39,281 nucleotides of DNA, from contig MNYQ01000231.1 of NCBI GenBank assembly GCA_001873185.1, forward strand, positions 23,881 through 63,161, written 5' to 3'. The notes beneath the pieces were generated by a model. The model worked only from the letters and a program-made list of their open reading frames with translations. It searched no databases and was not told the origin of the DNA. The position numbers and the translations under genes were made by a program. The DNA is from Ignavibacteria bacterium CG2_30_36_16. GTDB taxonomy: Bacteria; Bacteroidota; Ignavibacteria; Ignavibacteriales; Ignavibacteriaceae. Below, one piece after another: positions 34,026 to 39,281 of the stretch. Each line of letters starts with the position of its first letter. The stretch's first letter is position 1.

Positions 34026-37000
34026 TTACTTGAGAAGCATCATCTTCTTTGTAAAGTTTGTGCTGTTTGTCTGCATGTTGTAGATATAAACACCGCTTGC
34101 AAGGCTGCTGCCATCGAAAGATACAGTATACTTTCCGGGTGCGTAATCTGCGTTAACAAGTGTTTTAACAACCTGCCCAAGTATGTTGTAAATTGTAATT
34201 GTAACTCGTTCGTTACGTGCAACAGAGAACTCAATCTTTGTTGATGGATTGAACGGGTTCGGGTAGTTTTGCTGTAATTCAAATTCGGTTGGGATTGATG
34301 TTTCTTCTTTTGCATCACTTACACCGTCAACCATTTTGTAGATTGAACCTTTGCCTGTGCCGGCAAATAGTGTATTGTCTGAAGAGTTAATCGTCATCGA
34401 ACTTACTTCGAATCCGCTCATACCGGCTTGTAACCAGTTTGCGCCGTTGTCTTGCGATACGTAGACACCGCCAGCCCATGTGCTTACAAATACATTATTG
34501 TTTGCATCTGCATTAATTGAGTAAATATATTTAGAATTAATGCCTGCGTTAACTTTTATCCAGCTATCACCGTAGTTAGTTGAACGATACAGACCGTTGC
34601 CGTATGTGCCAGCAATAACTACATCATTTGTTGAGACTCCAAGTGAATATATGAAGTCGTAGCCGATATTCAATCTAATCCAGTCCTGACCGCCGTTAAC
34701 AGTTCTAAATAAACCGCCGTCGAAAGTTCCTGCAAATACATAACCGTTGTTTGCAGCTGTTATAGTGCGGATGTTCATCGAACTGATACCGCCGTTAATT
34801 ACTTGCCATGTGCTTCCGTTGTCAACAGATTTGTAAACACCGAAGCCCCATGTTCCGGCAAATATACTTCCATCATTTGCTCTTGTAAGTACGCGAACTT
34901 CTTTATTGAATAATCCGCTTGCTGCCCATGTGGCGCCATTATCATTCGATAAATAAACACCATCCTCTGTTGCTGCAAGAATATTACCATTCTGTGAAGT
35001 AAGGAGCGCCCAGATGTAATCAACATTCATACTGCCGTTTATTAGTGTCCATGCTTCGGTAGATTCAGTGCGGTAAATTGAACCGCCGATTGTACCGGAG
35101 AGTAATTCGCCGTTTTGATCGTGCGTAAGAGCAGTTATGATCTGATTGCTGCCAAGGCTGCTAAACTGCGTCCATGAACCTGCCGGAGCCGAAGTCTGTT
35201 CTGTTCCGCCAACTTCAGCTGAAGCCTGCGAAGTATTGTTTACTGAATTAGGATCGGTCGGATATGCAGATTCTATTGTTGATACATTTACAATAGTTGT
35301 GCTAACAGGTATGCTGCCCATATACAACTTATTGTTAAACTGTCCCTGTCCTATAAGCGATTTACATATCATTTGACCGTTCTGTAAGCCGCTGACAAAA
35401 TCAACATCTGCTAACGGAGCAAGAATAGAACCGGTTACATCGATATATTGTATTGTTATGTCTTCTGCTTCGTAGAAGTTATAAAGAACATTCTGAATAG
35501 ATGTGCCGTTTACACTTAAACCGCCGCTCCATGATGTGGTAACGCCGTCTATATTTACAAGCACTGCTGAACCGTTAGGAACATCAACCGAGAAGTTGTT
35601 AGCAGTAGCAAGCTGTGCGCCGCTTACGTGGAATACGTTCAATACAGGATTGGAACCTTCGAGGAATATTCCACCCCACTGATAAGTAGTAGTACCGTTA
35701 TCTGCGTAGGCGCCAAGTGTTGCAGAAAGACTTTTTAAGTAAGCTTCGGCTGCAACAAAATCTATTACAGATCCTTGTCTAATTTCTCCTTCGTTTACGC
35801 TTACCGGGTATATTGGAAGATTAGTTGAGTTTCCATAAACAACATTTCCGTTGTAAACACGACCGCTGGTGAATGTTAAATTATTTCCAACTATAAAAAC
35901 ATCTTCTGTTCCGAAAGGATAAGCAGGCAGTTTATCGCCGATGCTATAATTAGCAAGCTGTGCGTTTCCGCCGACGGCTACTTTACCTTCTGCATCAGAG
36001 GAAGGCTGTGCAAGATCATAAAGAACAAACACATTAAATCCTTCTGCCGCGCCAAGGTCAAATGTGCCGGTGCCGGTGGTTGTGACATCAACTTGAACTG
36101 TAATTATTAAAGTTGCGTTAGCTCCGTTGGCAAGATTACCTATATTCCATACTCCAGTATTTGGGTCATAAGAACCAACGGTTGCAGTTGAAGATACAAA
36201 TACAACGCCTGAAGGTAGAATATCTGTTACTATAACACCGGTTGCATCCTTCGGACCCATGTTTGTTGCAAGTAGAGTGTAAGTTATGTTGTCGCCATTT
36301 GCAACAGAATCTTTGTCTGCTGTTTTTATAACTTTAACATCAGCTTCGTTTGGCGGTGGAGGAGGACATATTGTAGGATTCCAAAATACTTTTTTTGTAA
36401 TAGCCGAACCAACAATATTACCATCGCAATCTAAGATAGAGACGCCATACTCAACTTCAACCTGAGTATCGTTATATCTTATTCCGGGCCATGAAGCTGT
36501 AATTTGGAAATTGTGATTTCCTAAAATTTCTGTGTTTGTATAATTAAAACCGGAAGCTAAATCTTCAGGATAAACTATTCTCCACCATGTTTGAAGAGTA
36601 GCTTGCGAAGGATTAGGCGTTAGCGTAACCGAACCATTAACAGTAATATCTTGTGGTTCCGGATAACAAACAGACTCATCACTTCCGAGTGTGCCTGTCC
36701 AGCTTGTTACGCAGGGAGTAACGCTGTAAATGCCTGCATCCCAGGTCATATCATCTTCACCGGGAAGAAGTGTTGTACAAACAGTTTTACCGGTTGTTAA
36801 ATCTGCATCGGAATCAACCGCATCATCGCTGCCTATATTTTGATCTGTGAAAGCAAAGTTTGCAGGGAGTATAAATTCTACGTAATAATCGCCAGGGGTT
36901 AAATTGACGAACGAATAAATACCGTTATTATCTGTAGTTGTAGTTGCAATAAATAAATCTGAACAATCATAAAGATTAACGACAACGCCCATAACGCCGT

Positions 37001-38525
37001 TTTCGCCGTTATCCTGGATTCCGTTTTTGTTACCATCGTTCCAAACTTTATTTCCTATTGAAGCATAAGGATCACCGCAATCGAGATAACCGTTATTTGT
37101 TGTACCGTCAACAAAATTTTCGTTTAATTGCGTTAAAGCGTCATTAATTTGGCTTAAAGAATAAGGAGAGGAAATTCCGCTAATTGCTGAATTAGCAATA
37201 TCCAAAAGTTCATAAACTGTTTTTCCGTAAAAATCACCGGATGCAATAACTAAATTTCCAAGTTCCTGTGGATTAGTCCCGAGAACACCGGCTGCACTAA
37301 AATAAACATTCATAGTTGCTGCAACCAATTGCCCGGCAAGAATTCCGGCAGAAGTCGTTAAAGGATTAACAAGGTTGCCTGATAATGTGCCTGCTGTTTC
37401 GCCTGCGGGTAAGAAATCTTTTATTGCCTCTGGAGTTGTAAATTTTGCAGTGTTTGCACCGCTGCCAATAGTTAAACCTGAAGGAAAAACTGATGAAAAG
37501 TAAAGTTGTCTAATTGTTCCCGGTTCGCTATTGTTTGGGCTGCCCCATCCGCCCTGTGTTTGAGTTCTGAAACCGTTAAGATCGCAAACGGCAGGAGTGT
37601 ACCATTCAACATCAGCCATAATAGAAAGGTTAGCTGTTGTTGGAGTTGCAAGAACTAATTTCTGATAAGTATCCGGCTGGACACTATGCACATACCGGGT
37701 TCCATGAGGAATAACAACATTTGCAGAAGCGGTTATTGTTGCTGCCGATGCTGAACCTTGTGTAAGGTTAACAGCCGGAGAAGCCCCGTTCACACCGGTA
37801 GTTATAGAAGTGGAGGAGAGAACTCCGTCTGTTGTGCTTAATAAAATCGGAATATTTACAAGAGGATTACCATTGATATCAAATGCCGAAACTGTAAATG
37901 AAGCAGGATTGCCGTCAACTAACATTTGCGTGTTAGGTGTTATTAATAAAGTAGAAACCGGAATAACGCTGCTTGCATTTGCATTTGCGTCTGCAATGAT
38001 ATCTTGTGCACGATGTTTAACATCACTGTTATTAATACTGCTTGCATCTACACCATCGCTAAAAAACCAAATTGCTGCCTGGATGGAAGCTGCTTCTTTT
38101 TCAACTGAAGACGCGCTGCCCGGATAACCGTAAGACTTAAAAGGATAATAATTGTTAAGAATGTAGGTTATTTGTGCCGGAGTGCTGCCATCATCTGTGT
38201 ATGTATTCGGCTGACCAGAAGTCCAATAAACAAGATTATGCCGTATATCAATGCAATAAAATTTTGCAGTGTTGGCATCGACTTCGCCGTTAAATGTGCC
38301 GGCAAAACTTGATTGTGAATTGTTTGTATAAGGATTAGTATAAGTTATATTAACACCTTTATGAGTGCTAAATACTTTCGCAACACTCGTTCCTTCAATA
38401 CCATTTGGTGATTGAAAGTACTGAGGGGGAAAATTTGTTTCTTCAATTGTTTTCGACTGCTCTTGAGCAAATGCCATCGTAACAAAAAGAAGAACCAACA
38501 ATGTGGTAAGGAAATTTTTTATCAT
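34026..38525 (-). CDS. Large T9SS-sorted surface protein with thioester, SdrD-B, DUF11, choice-of-anchor-A and BNR domains
   Basis: A 1499-residue secreted protein. Signal peptide 1-20 (ends AFAQ). Residues ~85-180 resemble a thioester domain: FYCIDIRH (Cys91) and ASIQAAIWFFSDG (Gln149), the pair that would form an internal Cys-Gln thioester. About 190-272 is an Ig-like (Big-type) domain. About 486-600 is an SdrD-type B domain (GNKVWNDGNKNGIQDNGE, with a calcium-like Asp/Asn loop). About 727-819 is a DUF11 domain. About 821-1072 is a choice-of-anchor-A-like domain (AAEGFNVFVLYD, GKVAVGGNAQLANYSIG), after which the end of the DUF11 fold resumes (IVNVSTIESAYPTDPNSVNN). About 1115-1400 has BNR-type repeats. 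The last ~86 residues are a T9SS sorting domain (YPNPFNPSTKIEFSVA ... KKMMLLK). Adhesion is the likely role, but this is inference. Confidence 0.88.
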   Translation of the reverse strand: MIKNFLTTLLVLLFVTMAFAQEQSKTIEETNFPPQYFQSPNGIEGTSVAKVFSTHKGVNITYTNPYTNNSQSSFAGTFNGEVDANTAKFYCIDIRHNLVYWTSGQPNTYTDDGSTPAQITYILNNYYPFKSYGYPGSASSVEKEAASIQAAIWFFSDGVDASSINNSDVKHRAQDIIADANANASSVIPVSTLLITPNTQMLVDGNPASFTVSAFDINGNPLVNIPILLSTTDGVLSSTSITTGVNGASPAVNLTQGSASAATITASANVVIPHGTRYVHSVQPDTYQKLVLATPTTANLSIMADVEWYTPAVCDLNGFRTQTQGGWGSPNNSEPGTIRQLYFSSVFPSGLTIGSGANTAKFTTPEAIKDFLPAGETAGTLSGNLVNPLTTSAGILAGQLVAATMNVYFSAAGVLGTNPQELGNLVIASGDFYGKTVYELLDIANSAISGISSPYSLSQINDALTQLNENFVDGTTNNGYLDCGDPYASIGNKVWNDGNKNGIQDNGENGVMGVVVNLYDCSDLFIATTTTDNNGIYSFVNLTPGDYYVEFILPANFAFTDQNIGSDDAVDSDADLTTGKTVCTTLLPGEDDMTWDAGIYSVTPCVTSWTGTLGSDESVCYPEPQDITVNGSVTLTPNPSQATLQTWWRIVYPEDLASGFNYTNTEILGNHNFQITASWPGIRYNDTQVEVEYGVSILDCDGNIVGSAITKKVFWNPTICPPPPPNEADVKVIKTADKDSVANGDNITYTLLATNMGPKDATGVIVTDILPSGVVFVSSTATVGSYDPNTGVWNIGNLANGANATLIITVQVDVTTTGTGTFDLGAAEGFNVFVLYDLAQPSSDAEGKVAVGGNAQLANYSIGDKLPAYPFGTEDVFIVGNNLTFTSGRVYNGNVVYGNSTNLPIYPVSVNEGEIRQGSVIDFVAAEAYLKSLSATLGAYADNGTTTYQWGGIFLEGSNPVLNVFHVSGAQLATANNFSVDVPNGSAVLVNIDGVTTSWSGGLSVNGTSIQNVLYNFYEAEDITIQYIDVTGSILAPLADVDFVSGLQNGQMICKSLIGQGQFNNKLYMGSIPVSTTIVNVSTIESAYPTDPNSVNNTSQASAEVGGTEQTSAPAGSWTQFSSLGSNQIITALTHDQNGELLSGTIGGSIYRTESTEAWTLINGSMNVDYIWALLTSQNGNILAATEDGVYLSNDNGATWAASGLFNKEVRVLTRANDGSIFAGTWGFGVYKSVDNGSTWQVINGGISSMNIRTITAANNGYVFAGTFDGGLFRTVNGGQDWIRLNIGYDFIYSLGVSTNDVVIAGTYGNGLYRSTNYGDSWIKVNAGINSKYIYSINADANNNVFVSTWAGGVYVSQDNGANWLQAGMSGFEVSSMTINSSDNTLFAGTGKGSIYKMVDGVSDAKEETSIPTEFELQQNYPNPFNPSTKIEFSVARNERVTITIYNILGQVVKTLVNADYAPGKYTVSFDGSSLASGVYIYNMQTNSTNFTKKMMLLK

Positions 38526-38719
38526 TTTACATCTCTCCGAAATAAATTGTTATGCCAGCATAATACAGGTTGCGTACCAATCACAAATACTTTGATTACA
38601 GTCTATATTCGAATTTTTTTTGAAAAATTATAGATTAGAGCTGACTCAGTTTGAAACAGTAGTTCGTTTTGATAAAGATAGAGAAATGTTGAAAAGTTTG
38701 ATATGAGAGTATAACTTAC

Positions 38720-38762
38720 GGGCATTTCTAATCCGTTAGCTAACAGATTTTTAGAGATGCCC
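38720..38762. repeat. GGGCAT-family MITE-like element, copy 4 (minimal)
   Basis: Only 43 bp, with ends GGGCATTTCTAA and TTTTTAGAGATGCCC and a GTTAGCTAAC core. It is flanked by a perfect TTAC direct repeat on both sides. It lies in the 297-base gap between the zinc-ribbon gene and the large surface-protein gene, and is too short to encode anything. Confidence 0.8.
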
Positions 38763-38822
38763 TTACTTCAGAGTAAACATAGGGAGGCTTATCTATAGTC
38801 AAAATAATTAGGCTGGATGGTT

Positions 38823-39281
38823 TTAATTGTTTATATCTAATTCTCCAAGTATTCTTACAGCTTCAAGAACTTCGCCGCACGGAACGAGAAGTTTTATTTC
38901 ATTGATAATATGTTTGGAAGTATCGCCTGCGGAACGGAATAAACTATAGTCGGAACCGCCCAGGTGCATTGGCGATGCTTTACGGGAATAAACAAAAGGA
39001 TGAAGCCCTGCTTTTTCTAAACAGTCGGCGGCATAATGAATTGACACCTCATCGCTGCTTCCGTAAACCCGCGCCATGTTTTGATATATTTCAAACTTCT
39101 CATGTTCATTACAAAGAAATTTGTTTTCGACAGTACCTCCACACCCGTTGCAAAATGCCTGCGAGCAAATTACGCATACTCCTTCCGCCCCATCTTCGGG
39201 ATGATTTGTACAATAAACATTTTCAATTAATAGCGCGCCGCAGTTCGGACAAAAATCTTCGTCTCCTGCCAATTCATATTT
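38823..39281 (-). CDS. Zinc-ribbon/B-box-like protein (5' end outside window)
   Basis: At least 152 residues; the frame is still open at the right edge (KYELAGDEDF), so the true start lies outside the window. A TTG at 39272 is a possible but unlikely start. The N-terminal part has zinc-type Cys pairs in CPNCG, VYCTNHPEDGAEGVCVICSQAFCNGCGG and FLCNEHEK, which together look like a zinc ribbon plus a B-box-like module. The rest (YGSSDEVSIHYAADCLEKAGLHPFVYSRK, LLVPCGEVLEAVRIL) resembles the small DUF2007-type domain, a signal-transducing PII-like fold in some families. Function is not known. The 3' end is intact. Confidence 0.75.
   Translation of the reverse strand, partial: KYELAGDEDFCPNCGALLIENVYCTNHPEDGAEGVCVICSQAFCNGCGGTVENKFLCNEHEKFEIYQNMARVYGSSDEVSIHYAADCLEKAGLHPFVYSRKASPMHLGGSDYSLFRSAGDTSKHIINEIKLLVPCGEVLEAVRILGELDINN

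Noticed and set aside
34026-38525. Plus-strand ORFs of 70-110 codons inside the large surface-protein gene
   Set aside because: They are antisense to a long ORF with clear domains and have no ribosome binding site or family features of their own.
13634-38762. The short recurring repeats as a CRISPR array
   Set aside because: Copies are kilobases apart, differ in length and have no regular spacers or cas genes nearby.

Overview
The window looks like chromosomal DNA from a Bacteroidota/Chlorobi-group bacterium, most likely of the Ignavibacteria type. This is inferred from gene content, not from a marker-gene search. The supporting signs are: two secreted proteins ending in type IX secretion (T9SS) C-terminal sorting domains with the YPNPFN motif and a basic MLLK tail; a PorV/PorQ-like outer-membrane protein; a DUF5916/CBM9-like barrel protein; a fused ccoN-ccoO gene; and AT-rich, closely spaced genes. 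No rRNA, tRNA, CRISPR array, integrase or intact transposase was seen.

Layout. 94-2745 is valS (minus strand). 2925-11513 is a complete minus-strand cbb3-type oxidase operon, transcribed ccoI, ccoS, ccoNO, ccoQ, ccoP, ccoG, ccoH, then a SafE-like membrane protein. ccoS is only about 56 codons long and lacks an ATG start. 11867-13633 is a lone ABC half-transporter. 13769-14977 is a T9SS-sorted protein. 15477-17000 is an MIO-type aromatic amino acid ammonia-lyase with Cys in place of the MIO serine. 17135-18648 holds two lipoprotein genes. 18698-21852 holds a small membrane protein, a C1-family peptidase, a haem-binding protein, another membrane protein and a YbaK-type deacylase. Next come a truncated GYD-domain gene (a pseudogene ending in repeat DNA) and a secreted MetX-like hydrolase. 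23659-27201 encodes a 1180-residue predicted receptor kinase: lipoprotein-type signal, YCF48-like propeller, FG-GAP/VCBS repeats, ASPIC/UnbV domain, three membrane segments and an intact cytoplasmic Ser/Thr kinase. A 311-residue unknown lies just upstream of it. 28544-33607 carries a DUF5916 protein, an NAD(P)-binding protein, a TANGO2/NRDE protein and a PorV-like protein. 34026-38525 encodes a 1499-residue T9SS surface protein that combines a probable internal-thioester domain, an SdrD-type B domain, a DUF11 domain interrupted by a choice-of-anchor-A module, BNR-type repeats and a sorting domain. A zinc-ribbon protein runs off the right edge.

Small non-coding repeats connect the intergenic regions. 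One family has GGGCAT...ATGCCC ends at four complete sites plus one fragment; two sites have perfect 4-bp flanking direct repeats, so it behaves like a MITE. A second inverted-repeat element has TGCGTAAGGTGACTT ends. Palindromic GTTAGCTAAC cores and the CATTGCGAG/GCAATCTC repeat occur inside both families.

The most unusual coding content is the propeller/FG-GAP/ASPIC receptor kinase and the thioester/choice-of-anchor-A adhesin-like protein. The rest looks like ordinary respiratory, housekeeping and envelope functions.
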